A stretch of DNA of 64,000 bases from Anseranas semipalmata (taxonomy: Eukaryota > Chordata > Aves > Anseriformes > Anseranatidae): NCBI GenBank assembly GCA_013399115.1, contig VXAA01004054.1:28157-92156 (forward strand), written 5' to 3'. Shown here one piece after another: positions 26,576-40,808 of this stretch; the first letter of the stretch is position 1, and each line of letters opens with the position of its first letter. Both the position numbers and the translations under genes were made by a program. The notes beneath the pieces were generated by a model. The model was given only the letters and a program-made list of their open reading frames with translations, had not been told where the DNA came from and did not search any database.

Positions 26576-29383
26576 GATAACTATTTGCAGAAAATCATCA
26601 TTAGTTACCTTCATTTTTCTGTTATGGTCACAAAGAAAAGTAGTATTGTGTACATATACACAGAGATGTTCACTCTAATTTCACACAACAATACATATGT
26701 TTATCACACAAAAATATATAGTATGTTAAGCACATACTGAGTGGTATGGCATTTTCATGATGGATTTGGGCTGACTGCAATTAATTATGTGCACAAACAC
26801 TGTAAATGCACACCTAAAGAAAGGTTAATAAAAACCTTCCTATCACACTTACGTTCCCTGTTTTTTGCTGCTCGTCGCTGCAACACCATTTTAGAAAAAG
26901 GAGTTTAACAAAACTTTATTGAAGCTATGGTTTGCAAGCCTGAGTCTGTAAAGCCAGGTACTTCAGCTGCCATCAGTGAGACCATACAGTGATTTGAGAA
27001 AGAGAAAGACTATAACCAATAAAATTTTAGAAGCCTCTATAAATGACTTAAAATAGATTTTCTATACAAGTGCCTTGACTTGAAAATCTAGCAGTAAGGT
27101 CTGCACCCATGATAGGTATACGGTCCAGTATAGTTAGTATTAATGTAAGCTTTTTACCAATAGAAAGAGGGAATTTATAAGCCTACCAAAGATTTCAAAG
27201 CATCTATGTAGAGCCAAGGATGATCCACAGATATCTGACTTTAAAATCTCAAACACTTTCTATGTATACAGAATTGATGACTGGAGATGTTTTACCTTTA
27301 TGAGCTACAACATTTTTTTTCCACCCAGCCTGGAGCAGCGTGCCTACCAAGGCAGACTGTCCTAAGGTGCAGGACTGTCCTTAGGTGCTTCCACTGAGGA
27401 AGCAGAGCATGGACTGATTCCGAGGTGACAGAGCTAGAAAAGTAACTGTGAACCTTCATGTCACCCCTGCAGCAGCCTGGTCCCCAGCAGCAAAGGTGGA
27501 CTCATGCCAGTCCTTGTCTCGAAAGACAGGCAGGGCTGGACACCAAGCTCCATGCTGCTCCTCCACATCGGAGGCTGGTGGGGTGTCTGCAGTACCCGTT
27601 CAGGTTACCCCAACACCCTGAGGTTGGGTTTTACACTAGTTTTACAATACACATTGCAGAAAATGAAGGGCAATCTAAATCCACATCAACAACACCCATT
27701 TATTGCAGGGCACATAGCAATGTTACTTCTGCTTACATGCATTTACATGCATTTCAGTTCATGGGCATGCTGTCCCCAACCCTCTCTCTCACCTCCCCAG
27801 ATTGGTGCTGGGCTCCCTTGCATCCTCACTGCAGTGCCTCTGTGATGCTCTGACCATTCCTCCTCCCTCTCAAACCTGCCCTCTGGTCTTTTCCCCTGTT
27901 CTCCTGCATGGGCAGGCATATTCCCCCATCATCCTGTTTTTATCTTAATTCCCCTCACATTCAAATCCTCACACCAGGAAGTACCTTCTCCCTCAGCAAA
28001 ATCACAACGTGAGTTTTCCAAGCTACTCAGCACCTGGGGTTTGCCAAGTGAAAATGGAGTTTCACAGAACATGTGAAACCTGTTTTAGAAAGAGTTTCAG
28101 CTCTCCAAATCATTTGCCATTCCTGATGTCTTCTACATTGCTCTGCCTTGTGCTCTGGTAGCACTGCAGATTGTGCAAAGACTTTAATCTGAAAAGCTGC
28201 ATAATATTAGAAGTTGTAAAAGACCACAAAATGAGGGCATAGCATAATGCAAGTGTTATAATAATACACAACCAGTGAAATAGTAACTTACTGCCTCCAT
28301 ATTTTATGGCTGCATTTGAAATCAAGGAATTAAGATTGCATGTTCTGATTCACCTTGGCCTTCTTCAGCCTTGTACTTAATGTAGTCGCTGAGAAAATTG
28401 CTCTGCGTTGAGTATCAAGTCTCAAGAGATTATTTTGGCTGGTACTAATGACTAAACCAAAGCTGGGGGAAATCAGGTTTCATCAGGCTTGGATGCTGAA
28501 TAGCTGCATATTCAGTTCTAAATACGCATTTCCTGGCAACTGCCCATTTACTGTGAACATGAACAGCTGGAAGAAAAAGAGTGTTTTGTAAGGACACAAT
28601 ACTAGACAAAATTTATTTTCAAATCCTAGCCTAAGTCCACCCCATGAATCCAATGCACCACAACTGAGGAAGTGGCCAAAATTTGCTTTCATTTCTCTTC
28701 CTTTGTCCAGAAATGCAACTAGTTCTACACACTGTGTTAAACCATAAAAGAAACAAAAAGAAAATACCAATTTCTGCCATAACAATGATGAGCACATATA
28801 GCCAATACTTAGGTTGTAATTTCTGTAATCAGTACTGTAAAAGTTGGTGGAAAATGCATGTCCACCTCAAGAGGCAGTGAAACTCTATAATGAAGGTTAA
28901 TGGTAATTATAATATTTAATTCAGCAACCATATGGTGCATAAGAGATTATATGGTGTTAAAGAAATGATTCGAATAGTCTTTCTATCCTGGAAGAATATG
29001 AAAGCAATAGAGAAGAAAGGTATATTTATATGCTACGAACTGAAACTCTTTTTTGAGTAGAGAAAAGACAGGAAGACATCATTAGGTGATACTGTCATGT
29101 AGCCTATGTGCACAAGCATACTCGAGAAACAAGTAGCTAAGAAGAATCATATTTTAGATTAAAAGATACAGCTCATGGTCAAAAATGGCCCTCACAAACC
29201 CATATGCCCTACCAGCATTTCAAAGAAACACACCAGCTGGCAGAGGAAGAAAACGGCAATGCATTGGATTTCTCCTGTCATTTCTGCCTCTTTCCCTATT
29301 CACATTATATTGGTACTTTATCAGCTTAATCTGATGGCACTGACTAACCACTGGCTCTACCTGCATTTGCTCTTTTTAAACAA

Positions 29384-29441
29384 CAGCAACAACAACAACT
29401 TGCATCTCTCTCCTTTTTTTTTCTTCTTCTTCTTTTCTTTT
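29384..29441 (+). repeat. CAA repeat next to a T/C-rich tract
   Basis: Short CAACAACAACAA run followed by a pyrimidine tract with TTC units (29407-29441). Confidence 0.85.
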
Positions 29442-30102
29442 AAGGAAAATGCTTTCCTAAAACAGAATGTTTATGGGGACAGAACAGCACTAACTGTGAC
29501 CACTGGTTAATGCAAATCCACTTGCCTCTACTGCTACATCTTTCTTGCTTTATTTTTCTCTGCTCATCAGTGCATTCAATTATTTTTATAAGTCTTTTTA
29601 TAAGATTGAGAGCTTTTTGAAGCAGGGATTGTATATATGTTATATGTTCATACATTGCTTCTTCAAGCCTTGGTTATAGCTTCTAGACAACACAGCAATG
29701 ACTGAATAATGAAATTTCATCAGCTTAGAAATATGATCCATGTGATGTAGCACAGGTAGATATCTAAGCATATAGTTTGATTTTAAAAGCAAATCTAAAT
29801 ACTTCCAAAATGTTAGCGGTAACGGTAACCTGTGCTAGACCTAAGTGAACTATGTATGGATGAAGGGGAGAAAGAAGTAGTTTTTCTTTCCAAGACTTTC
29901 AGAGATTTTATCTGTAATGATTATTAAATGCCAGTTATCAGAGGGAATTTGTTAAGCATCTCTGAAAAGTCAGTCCACTTAACACAGGGCTTAATTTTGG
30001 AATGTAAACATTTTGGTCATTGTAGCATGCAAACTGCATAGTTGGAGAAAAATACCTAATACCTCGTGAAATCTAAAACTGTGCTGTATTATTATTTTCC
30101 AG

Positions 30103-30245
30103 ATCAGCCCAAACTCCTTCAACTTCCTCATGCATATGAAAAACAATCTGCCACAGAGAAGAAATTACCAGTTCCTATGCAAGGAATCCCTTATGCTGGA
30201 AATTAATATATATCAGCTTTAAACAAACAAGTAAACCTGAAATTG
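30103..30245 (+). other. Exon-like segment with strong splice sites
   Basis: Flanked by a pyrimidine-rich acceptor (TATTATTATTTTCCAG, ending 30102) and GTAAGT (30246), 143 bases. Two of its frames are open from the acceptor for most of its length: frame 0 for 39 codons starting ISPNSFNFLMHM, frame 2 for 34 codons starting QPKLLQLPHAYEK. Both then stop before the donor, so as an mRNA exon it would hold a stop followed by an intron. That favours a noncoding transcript or a cryptic exon over a protein gene. Confidence 0.25.
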
Positions 30246-33013
30246 GTAAGTATTTCATGCCAGATTCTGGTTTGTTATACAAAACAAAGCACCAGGCAAT
30301 CAAAGAAAAGCTATATCAATATAATTGATTAATAATCATTAATATAATACCAAAGTATTTTTTCATGTCGGTCCCCATATACCTGGATTTTGCATACATA
30401 CATAGTATGTATTTCACAAAAATAAAAAACCCCAAAGCACTGTTAACAGCACCATTTAGTCACTTTCAACAGATGCTGACAGTGAACACGAGAATTATTT
30501 GCCTCCTTTGTACTCATTCATTAAGATATCATTTTAATCACTTGTTCAGAAGCTATGTTTTCTCCTGCCTCCTGCCTCCTTGATACTGAGGGGTTTTGAA
30601 TCAGATCCTTGAATTAAGATTCTGTGAGTGGTTTTGTCTGTGGAATATCCTGAACCTAATTCTGTACCATGTTTATCCCAGCAGCACTGAAAGGTTTCTA
30701 TCCAATGCACAGCTCAAGTTGCGGTGATTCAGCCCTGATGTCTGAGAAGCTTTGAAATCTCACAAGGTGAGAAACAGCAGGAGCTTGCTTGATCTTGGTA
30801 TTCAGGCTTTTGTTCACTCCTGTCTGAACAGGCACTATGGGTGAGAACTTTGATTGGGAAAGAGAAATTTCAGGCCAAAAACCCACAGCGAGATGTGGTC
30901 TCTAGAAAGGTTAACACATTCTTCAGAACAGCAAAGATAGATTGCTGCTCGCAAGTAGTGCTGTGATCCACTTAGCTGAGGGATGCAAAAAAAATTTTGC
31001 TCCTTCTGCTTTCTGATGCCTTTCATCATTCTTTATGTAGGAAAGTAAATAGTTGATGCTGGCCCGGCACCTGGCCAGTCATTGCCCTGTTCATAAATCA
31101 GAGTAGAACAAACATCACTTTCTCCACGGTGAAATCAGGACACAAGTTCCCAGTTGATGGTGTTTTCAGCTGTCAGGTTTCCATATTTATCTTGTCTTTT
31201 GGAGATCAATCCTATACAATGTGAATGTGGAGAGGTGGAAACGAAGAAGAGAAAAATTTGCACAGTATCACTCTTCAGGTTTACTTATCTTTTGAATCCA
31301 TAAGGCACCTCTTACGCTCAAGTAATGAGCTCTTTATAAACACAAAAAAAGACAGTGTCCCCACAAAGTAAAATCAACAACAAATCTAACTCTTTCACCC
31401 TACTAAATGCTAGAAAAATGCATGGAAAAGAGATCCTCCCTCTTAAATAATTTAAGGCAATACATTTATGCCAGTATAACACATTGGGTATGTTTCCAGT
31501 ATAAAAAGGGGAAAAAGTTCTTTATGAAGCTATGTTGGAAAAGAAGCAACAAAAAAGCCATTTATTGTGGAACAAAGGTTTTCTCACATGGAATCACATG
31601 CCGTGTATTTACAGACCGGTATAAATAAAGACATTATACTGGGCCAGTATTAATTCGCCTGCAATTTCTGCTCTAATTCATACATAATTGATAGAGCGAT
31701 CTATTTTCAGAGGTGGCTTGCATTGGTAATGACAAGCTATTTACTTCTAGCTTTGAGACTCATTGTTCAGCTTCCTTTAATTGGCCTAAGAAAGATTTGG
31801 AGATAAGCAAAGTATTGGTCTCAGGACTCCAACCAGTGCCAACAAAGATGAATAGATTTTAAAAAACACTTTGAAAAACTCTTTTACACTGCTTTAGCTC
31901 TGTCTTATGTGCTTTACCTGTTGTCACCCCACAAACACGATGCAGCACATTCAAATCATGAAACTCCCTCCAATGGTCCCAAGAGTAAGTATTCAAAAAA
32001 AACTTTGTTTAGACATCTAATTTGGATGCACAGCACAGAGGAACTGAATTGCCTGACCATAAGCCTCTAAATCATAGCTAAATTAGAAGCATAGTGTGAC
32101 TTAAAATAGGTGGTGGAGATGCCCCTAAAAGAGGTATCTGGAGGACACTTCTAAGCCACTTCTGATTCACTGCTCAAAACCTTCTTGGAGACTGTGGATC
32201 ATGAGCCTATGGAATGAAAGGTCCAAGAGCAGCGATGCAGAAAGGTGTAAATAACTGTAGTGTCTGCCTTGAAAGTGAAGTAATTGTCTTCATATCCTGG
32301 AGGCAGTGAGTACTAGCAGGCCTTTTAAGCAGACCTGAAACCTATATTCCCCCGAAGTAGAGGTCAGGAGAGAAGAGGTGGATATTTTCTTCTATGTTGC
32401 AGCTCACTCTTTTCAGGTTCAAAAGAATTCAGTTTGGTGCCATCTACAGGAGCAAACCCAGCTTTGAATTTCTAGGGGAAATAGACCACTAAATAGTTTT
32501 TGGTAAGAAATGGCAGCCGATATCCATTCTTGCCACCTCACATGCTCATGCTGCAGAGTGGAAAAATCAAGAGACAGCCAAAACACAAGTGAAGTTTAAA
32601 TGAAACTGTTGTGAATCATGGCTGTAATAACCAGCTCACCTGAGGCACGTCTCTTGTGTGTAGACAGGAACTCAATCAAAGCAGTCTGATATAAATGGTG
32701 TGATTTTATAGGGAATGACTTAAGCTAACTCAACTTGTTATGTGAACATTTTGTGTTGATAAAACCTGAATATCAATATAAAATGCAAATTCAACTGGTC
32801 CAGCTTTTGAGTAGTGACAGACCATGACATTTAGGTCTGAACTCCACAGGCAGACATCTCCATTCAGGTACAGGCATGTCTCCGAATCAAACTGCTCATT
32901 TCACATGCTTGGTACAGCACGTCTTTACACTGAATGTCTCTTAATTCCTTTGGACAAAAAAATTCACCAGGTTAGTTCAGCCCAACAATTGGGATTCATA
33001 AAGCTAACCTTAC

Positions 33014-33080
33014 CTGAAGCAAATCAGAAAATATGCAGGTGCACTGCTCTGACAGCAGCGTAATGGAGTTACAAGTCTGG
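33014..33080 (-). other. Exon-like segment on the - strand
   Basis: On the - strand, an acceptor CCTCAATCCTCCCCAG (AG at 33082-33081) and a donor CAG followed by GTAAGG (33013-33008) enclose 67 bases open in two frames (one starts QTCNSITLLSEQ and ends in phase 0). Splice sites look good, but there is no partner exon, so it may be cryptic. Confidence 0.15.
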
Positions 33081-34661
33081 CTGGGGAGGATTGAGGTAGT
33101 GATGTACTTCTCCCACTGCTGCATCAGGACCACACAGAAGACACGGCCTCAGGGGAAGATGTAAGGATTTACTTTCAGGGCCTGCCATGGTAATCCATTA
33201 GGATAGGATAACCCCAAGATGACTCCTTCCTTATTTGCATTTAACGCCTTTGTAAAACAGACCAGGCTTAATTAATCCCCACGCAAATGCTCCAGTTAAT
33301 TTAAATGCTTAAAGCATGTACATAACTGTTAGTGAAAACCTTTTCTTTTTCAGAAGAGCACAAAGTACAAAAGCAAGCAGCTCCAACTCAAATCAGCTGG
33401 CTGCTCCATATACTTACAATTTGTAAGTGCGTAATAGAGACAGGCCCCGAGTTACATATGTGAATCCAACTAATTCTAGTACCTGTGGCACTAATCAAGT
33501 ACTGATGATTTTAGACAGTAAAGCTCAAAAGTTTAAAAAAAAGTCCTCATTGACAAAATGACTAGCATTTTTCCTGCAATAAAGGGGCCTGTCAAAACTC
33601 TCTAGGTTCACATCAGAATATCCTAGCTGCTCTCAATCCTTCCATCTGCTTTTCTGTCCCCCCTCACCTACAGTTGACTGAGCATTGACCCTACTTGGGT
33701 TAATAGGCTCTATTTTTAGTCATTTTCTCACTTTCTGTGCAGAACTGTGCTAAATCGTGGGGAGAACTGTACAAATACAAATGAACTGAACAAAAACTGA
33801 ACAGTTTTTCTTTGCTTGCAAAAGCTTGCATAGGATGCTACAACATACATTACATTAAAACCTAAAATAATGCAAGCTGTTCCTAGCATACTATATTACT
33901 CTCCACGTAACCCAAGTATCCAAGAGAAGAAAAAAAAAAAAACAACATAGAAGAGGTGATAGGACAAAATGGGTACTATGCCTTTGTAAAAATTAAGTAA
34001 CTTACAGTAAGAACCTAAAGCAATATTCATACCCTTTCTCCTGGGTGATCATCAGTCAATAACTATTTGTTGATTAGCTCCTCAGATCACCATAAGTTGG
34101 AGATGAGTTCAGAAATGGATGGGAAGTAGACAAAGAAATTTTTCTCCCAAGAAATCAATTCAGCTGCTTCAGGAGAACATGATTAATGTTTTCTTGGGAT
34201 GCTGCCTGCACCAGGAGGGCAGCTATGTCTTTAGCCATTATTAATATTGAGTACACTCCTGCTATAAAAGTCTCTCAAGTAAAGCTACCCATGACAGAAT
34301 TACCAACCTGTCAAACCTCACCAATTTGGCTTGTAATACCATGACCATCCAAATCATGCGAGCGCTTGCTAAAGCTGCTATTTCTCACTAGTGCTGCCTT
34401 GCAATACCATGCGCCCACTAGTTGGCATGGGGAGGTGGATACAGATTTTCTCCATTCTGCATATGTACATATACGTGGAGGAACTTGGAGAACAAGGTAA
34501 TGAACCAGAGTCGAGTGGGTGGTGAACACACTCTTACATTAAACACTTCAACCACACCAACCTGATGGAGATCCTTCAGTTCTCCTCTTTGTCTTCAAGG
34601 CAAGAAATATAGATGTCTTCTTTTTTTTATACAAACGTACCGCTTTGGAAATGGCTGTTGA

Positions 34662-34689
34662 ATTTTCTTTTCTTTTCTTTTTTTTTTTT
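34662..34689 (+). repeat. T/C-rich tract (TTTTC)n to poly-T
   Basis: Three TTTTC-like units running into a long T-run. Confidence 0.9.
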
Positions 34690-34882
34690 GAAATTACTAC
34701 AGGACTCATCTTTTTGAAAGTCTACCTGATGACATGATGACAGCATATGGTCATACTTTCTTAGCTACCAGGACATATATGTGTAGTAGACTAGAGGTGC
34801 TGACATCTGAATGTGCACTTGTAGGTATGCAAATATTCATTTACATAATACAAATGATCCTAGAACATAACAAAAAAAACTT

Positions 34883-34930
34883 GCACAATGCTAAAATAAA
34901 CAAAACAAACAAAAAACCCCAACCCAACCA
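34883..34930 (+). repeat. A/C-rich low-complexity stretch
   Basis: AAACA-type units followed by CCCCAACCCAACC. Confidence 0.75.
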
Positions 34931-36632
34931 CAGAGACCTTCTCATAGCTTTTAACCTTTTCCCCCATGAGAAAAGACTTTGAAGAGACATATAGAAAAGT
35001 TTCTTATTACTACAAAATAAGACAATTTATTCTCAAGATGTCAACTGAGCAATAAAGCACAGGTAACCACAAAGTATTTGGCAACTTTTTTGCAGTTTGC
35101 TGTACTTCTTTATCCAAGATATTTTTATGTGTGTGCAAATGAGCACATATATTATCCGACTTGTCATTAGCTTATCTAAAACTTGACATGAAGTATAAAT
35201 TGTTAGTGATGTGCAAATAATACTGCAAGTACTGAGAACTGTCAAAAGTATGCACCAGGGCCAGAAGTCAGCAGTAAAAAGGTAAACAGGAAAACTTTCA
35301 GTGGCATCTTCTTTCCTCCAATGAAAATGTGGTTCACTTTAATACCAGTCAAGCAGTCTTTACACTACACTGCACAGGTGAAAGAGTAGCAAAATCCTTC
35401 TTTCACATGCAAGAGTACTGACAGGGAAATAATCAAGATTCCTTGAATGAATCCTGGAATAGTCGGTCCTTGTTCCTTCTCCAAGACAGAAACGTTCAGA
35501 TTCCCATGCCTTTGAACATGACTGTAGGTAACTGATCTCTGAGCAGGATATTGCACTCTAGTGCCATCCTTGATTTTACCCTGCATTTACAGTTAGATAC
35601 ACTGGTTTGTGTAAATAATTTTTTATTATTATTATTTAACTGCATGAGGAAGGGTCTAATTCATAAACACTATTAAATATTTACATGCCAAGATTTGAAG
35701 AACAGCTGTTATACAGGCCTAGAGTTTGAGAGGGATTACACCTCTAATGAGAGAGTAAGAAAACTTCATTCTGTAGTGCAAAGTTATACACTGGGGAAGA
35801 AATAGGTAGGGTGAGAGGGATACTGCCTAGCTTCCTTCTTGTTACCCATTCAGATGCCAAAACTTCTGAGAGAAACAGGAAGATGTTAGTTTCCACTTCT
35901 TCCCACATGTGACACAGGTGGGTATAGGAGCCAGCATGACTACTCTTGAGATGCTGCAGTTTAAACACTCCCTTTTGCTCAAAAGTGAATAAAATCAACA
36001 TTGAGCTCATCCAGGCTTCTAGCAGTTACAATGTAAACGAGAAGGTACCCTACTGAGGCTAATTGAGTCATTTATGATTTATACGAGTTTAAAGCAAAGC
36101 AAAGCAAAATACAGTAACCTCTGTAGCCCTGCAGCTTATATACCTCTTGTAAATGTGCCACTGTGCAAGTTTATCCAACCTCCTTGTCTGAGGAAATATT
36201 TGCTTTGTAAACGACATGTTTCAAAGTCACATTTCACATCCAACACATGTTTATACTGAAGTACAATATATTAGCAGCTCTTGGCACACTGGTCTCATTC
36301 TATATGCAGCATTGATTCTCCGGCTAGCAAAGCTGCCCTACTTCCTTGATACTTTTAGGCTTTGCATCAATTTTCTATCTCAGTGCTCTCTGACTGGGGT
36401 TTAACATACTCTAGAAGCTCATGCAGAACATCAGCTACTTTTCAAACGAGAAAAACATACCTATTTCACATGAGCGGTTTTTGTTCAGTTTGCAGGAACA
36501 CTGGTTTCTAAAGTGCACAGAAAATGTAAGTGTTATGTGCTGTCTCCTAAACCATGGGCCATTATTTTTACTGAAAAAAGTTGTTCATTACTACTTGTTG
36601 ATTTTTTTCTTATTATTATTTTATTTTTTACT

Positions 36633-36832
36633 TGAACACGGTGAGACGCTGGAACAGGTTGCCCAGAGAAGCTGTGGATGCCCCATCCCTGGAAGTGTTC
36701 AAGGCCAGGCTGGATGGGGCTTTAAGCAACGTGGTCTAGTGGAAGGTGAACCTGCCCATAGCAGGGGGGTTGGAACTAGGTGATCTTTAAAGGTCTCTTC
36801 CAACTCAAACCATTCTGTGGTTCTATGGATTC
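36633..36832 (+). mobile_element. CR1 LINE 3' fragment
   Basis: Sense CR1: GGTGAGACGCTGGAACAGGT, CCCAGAGAAGCTGTGGATGC, GAAGTGTTCAAGGCCAGGCT, then GGGTTGGAACTAGGTGATCT and the tail ATTCTGTGGTTCTATGGATT. The first part corresponds to the end of the reverse-transcriptase frame (the RLPREA-type segment) and the rest to the 3' UTR. It is very similar, in opposite orientation, to the copy at 56.3 kb, so the same subfamily. Confidence 0.95.
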
Positions 36833-39800
36833 CTAGACTGCTCTGGTGCTCAGAGAAACATGAGAAAGAGAACACACAACTGTCATGAACAGACAAACAA
36901 GGTGGCCTCCAGCCATAATGAAAATATGTGTGAAGTGAAAATAGTAACAAAAACAGGTTCTTTCAAATGCCAAAGTTTGATGTCCTGCAGGTTAAATTAA
37001 TTCAAAAGCAAATTTCTGTATTAAGGGAAAACATGTCAACATGAAGTTTGTCCAGAATGCTGTATTTGGAAAACCTGCTGACTCATCAAGGTAACATCTG
37101 TCAAATTATTGCTACACATAAAATCAGCAATTAACCTCTAGACTCCAAACTTGCTTTTTGCATTTACAGTCATTCATAGCCATAAACACACGGCACATTG
37201 TTTCTACTGCTTCCGTGAAAGTGGATATGCTCATGCAATTAGATTTAGTAAAGAGACAGATTTGAGGCACACCATTCTAATTTTTAGTTAAAACTAAAAA
37301 GGTGGACGTAGGTTTGTCAAACGGGCATTTAAGAAAGGGAACTTCCAAGTTATCATATAATGAACAGAGAAAAAAAATGGTGTGTTGAAAAATGCATCTC
37401 TTAATCTGACTAGAAATCATAATTCTCCTGTCATTTTAGTGCGGTAAGGATTCTCTTCGTCCAGCATAACTTAACATAAAGCCAATACCACAACTATTGC
37501 CTCTGCTGAAAACACACTGGCAGGGTGAATGACAAACACTAAAATTTCCAAGGCTCCAAAAGACATTAGGAATGTGCCAAGGCACAGAATACAACAGGCC
37601 TTGCATACTTTATTATCTGTCTCACCTTTACAAATCTCTCCAAAATTAATACTCCACCCAGTTAATAGAAATAGTCTTTTAAAAATGTGATTGAGACTAG
37701 GTTGCTCTCAGGAGGGCGAGGAGCTGCCACTATCAGGACTACTGTCAGTTTCAAAATAGAGAGGCTTGTTTAAGATCCAGGATGTGATGCCTTACATCAG
37801 CTTTTACATTTTGAATAATAATAAAGTTGCCAGAGAGACTGATTTTCAGGAAAGGAAAAGGGGAACAAATTACTTCCTTTACTTTAAATTAACTTTGAGG
37901 ACCTTTCCTCATCTCCCTAAGGAGGCGGAGCAGGGCACCAAACGATGCTCATTATTTTCCAGCGAAGCTGAAAATGAGGAAGGTGCTAACAGCTTACTGA
38001 GTTAAATCTTAATTCCCTGTTCTAGTGCTCATTTTCATTATGCTCTGGATTAAACCAAACCAAACAAAGAACCTAATAAACATAGATGAAAAATTACTAC
38101 AACAAAGAGCAACAACACTAGCAAAGAAGAAAAGGGAGTTAAAAGAAGTTGGGAAAAACAAGGACGTCTCCACTCCAACACACACTCTATTCATGTAAAT
38201 TATATAATTATTTCTTAGTGTTTATCATGGATTTCAGTGCGTACAAGACTTCTGAATTCAGAAATGGATTTCTCAAAGATTGACAGCTTTACTAACTATT
38301 CAACCAACACACAGCGCTAATTTCTGAGCAGAGGGGAATCCAAGCAGGGCTGCTATTAAGCATGAGCAATTAATTGGCCTTCTGTTCTAAAAATCAGAGG
38401 AATAAAGTCTGTAATATCTTGTTGGGTATTTTTTTGTTTCTGCAAAAGTGACCTTTAAAATTTATTATAAAGACTGTTAATTAAATGTTCTGAATTACAG
38501 CCAGTAAAAACATATAAAAGCAACTGCTGTACTTTCATAGCATGAAAATGCCAAAAGAGCACTCATTTTTCAGTTTCTAGGTTGCACCAATTGTTAATAA
38601 AACACATTAAAGAAAGAAAATTACATTAACAACATAAAGGAAATGGTTGTCAGCACAATAATGGTCATCTTTTGAGATTATCAGAGGTCTGAGATGGCAA
38701 CCATTCCCCACACAGCCAACTTCAAATTCTGCAGAGGACATGAGGATGAAGCATTTTGACCTTGTAGGATGGATAAGAAAATCTCAAAATAAAGTATGTA
38801 CGCACAACTACACACATTTGCACCCATGATGAAAAACCCCTGAAAATATATAGAAATAATAATGATAGCAATTCATGAAGTACTTCTTCACAAAAATGTT
38901 TCACTCAGGAGAGCAAATAGGAGGCAAGATTCATCCGAGTAAATGCAAACATTGACAATGTCCTACGGCTGCAGCTGTATAGGGGATGTGACTCATCTTA
39001 AGGTAAACTTCTAAAGTAAATCAAATAAATGATACTCTCCAACTGCCCACTCATCTACTGAGCATAAAAGAAGCAAATGTGAATAGCTAGCTGCAGACCT
39101 CTAATGTTTGGTAAGATGAATCACAGCACAGGTATCTACATTTTCCTAACAGCACTACTGCGGACAGGCAATTTATCCCTTAATCCCTTGTCCCTTCTCC
39201 CCTTGTAGATGTTATATTTCCTACATATTTTCCTACTTATAATTTCAGAGAAATGCAGTAACTGTTATAACTCTGAAGTGCCTACATCAAAACTGTAATG
39301 GATTATGTATCTATGTATGGATTCCTTGCTGTTAAGGCAAGGATGCAATGGTATTCCATCTGATTACATGGACATCATGAAAATGTCTAAAATATTGTGA
39401 AAAGAAGCCTGCAATACTTTCAGTAACGTAAACTATAGTGACAGCTTTATATCCATCCAAAGAGCTACTACTGGTTTATATGGAAGGAATCTTAATAAAA
39501 AGAGTGACCTCAGTTTCCAGAGAGTCCTTTGGTTTCATGTGCACTAGGAATTACAGGGCTTCACTAGTGGAACTGCCATTTCCATTTGTTCTCTCCATCG
39601 CCCACCTAGAACAAGTCTACAAGAAGTGATGGGATCAGGGCTAGGCAGAGGCAGATGGAAATCAAACATTCAAATCTGGCATTACTCAGGGAGCTCGTTT
39701 AAAGTGCAACAGGAGGAGGAGTTAAAAGTCAGATTAATACCATACGAATGAAAGGAGAGTTATTACATTAAATGTGAAGTTTGAGAAATCATATACTAAA

Positions 39801-40792
39801 CAAACAGAGAAGGAAACAGAAGGCAGCCCAAGCTGTTTTGCTGACTCTCATGTGCACATATATTAAATTCTCAACAAAACATTTTTATCATAATTCTGCA
39901 GCAAAGCTGGCAAGCAATTCTCAGTCAGACTCCCTCCCCTCCCTTTCACAGCCTTCCATGGTTGCACAAGCATTTCTGCAGCTGGCCAGCTGTCCATCAC
40001 TTTGCATTGTCCTGGGGAAAGAAGTATAATAAAATGCACAGACTGATGAAAAAGTGTTGACTTTGCTGAACATGCTGGAAAAGGACAAGTTCCCCTGCTT
40101 CTAATGTAGCAGAGTTTTGCAGAGCTAACCAACTTCCGAGGAGGGCAAAAATAAGTATTTGGAATAATTATAATAGTATTGGTAGAAATATGAGAGTGCA
40201 GTGGCCACTGTTGACTTGCCAAACATCTGGCTGGAGTTTCTCACAGAGGTTTGGAGTCCTGGCTCTTAGTAAGCTGTGGCATTAGCTTCATCAAATAAAG
40301 AACATCACAGTACTACACATAATGCCGTATACATCTGTGGTTAAAACCTGGGTCAAGATCCTCTGGCAGGTCTTCTGGCATTTGCCAGAATGCACCAGAG
40401 CTGCAGAGCCCTTTCCTTTTTCTTTCTCCTTTCTCTACTCATCACAGTTAAGAATAAAGCTTTGAAGAAGCACCCTAAGTGAGACAAAGTAAATGCTACC
40501 GAATGGCTCTGAGATGTGACAGCCACCTTATCTGTCACAATGACTTGTTAAACTATTGAACCTAAAAGGTGACAATTAAATATCAGCACAATCATTTACC
40601 TGCTGATCATTTAGCAGAAATATCAAGCCTGTCCCACAATCCAAACTGCCTCCCACACGGCGCCAGGTAGAGGATTTAATATTGCAATAACACAAAGGGA
40701 ACAATGGCTGTTTCTAGTCTGCACTCTTTTCTCCCCCGCCCCATTAAATGACTAAATTAAAAACTTCCTTTCTTTTAGGACTTGCTAATGTG

Positions 40793-40808
40793 AAAAAAAA
40801 AAAAAAAA
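40793..40808 (+). repeat. Poly-A tract
   Basis: Run of about 16 A. Confidence 0.9.

Larger units (their letters stand above)
25542..30102. other. Gene-free stretch
   Basis: No gene recognised. A locally G+C-richer patch at about 27.3-27.9 kb gives two overlapping + strand ORFs (27458-27853 and 27504-27845) without family resemblance. Simple repeats near 26.5 and 29.4 kb are listed separately. Confidence 0.6.
30246..36632. other. Gene-free stretch
   Basis: No gene recognised. It contains the - strand exon-like segment at 33014-33080, a pyrimidine tract at 34.66 kb and an A/C-rich stretch at 34.88 kb. Short ORFs here have no family resemblance. Confidence 0.6.

Noticed and set aside
27458..27853. 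Two overlapping + strand ORFs of 131 and 113 codons
   Set aside because: They overlap in different frames in a G+C-richer patch, with no domain, splice or conservation evidence.
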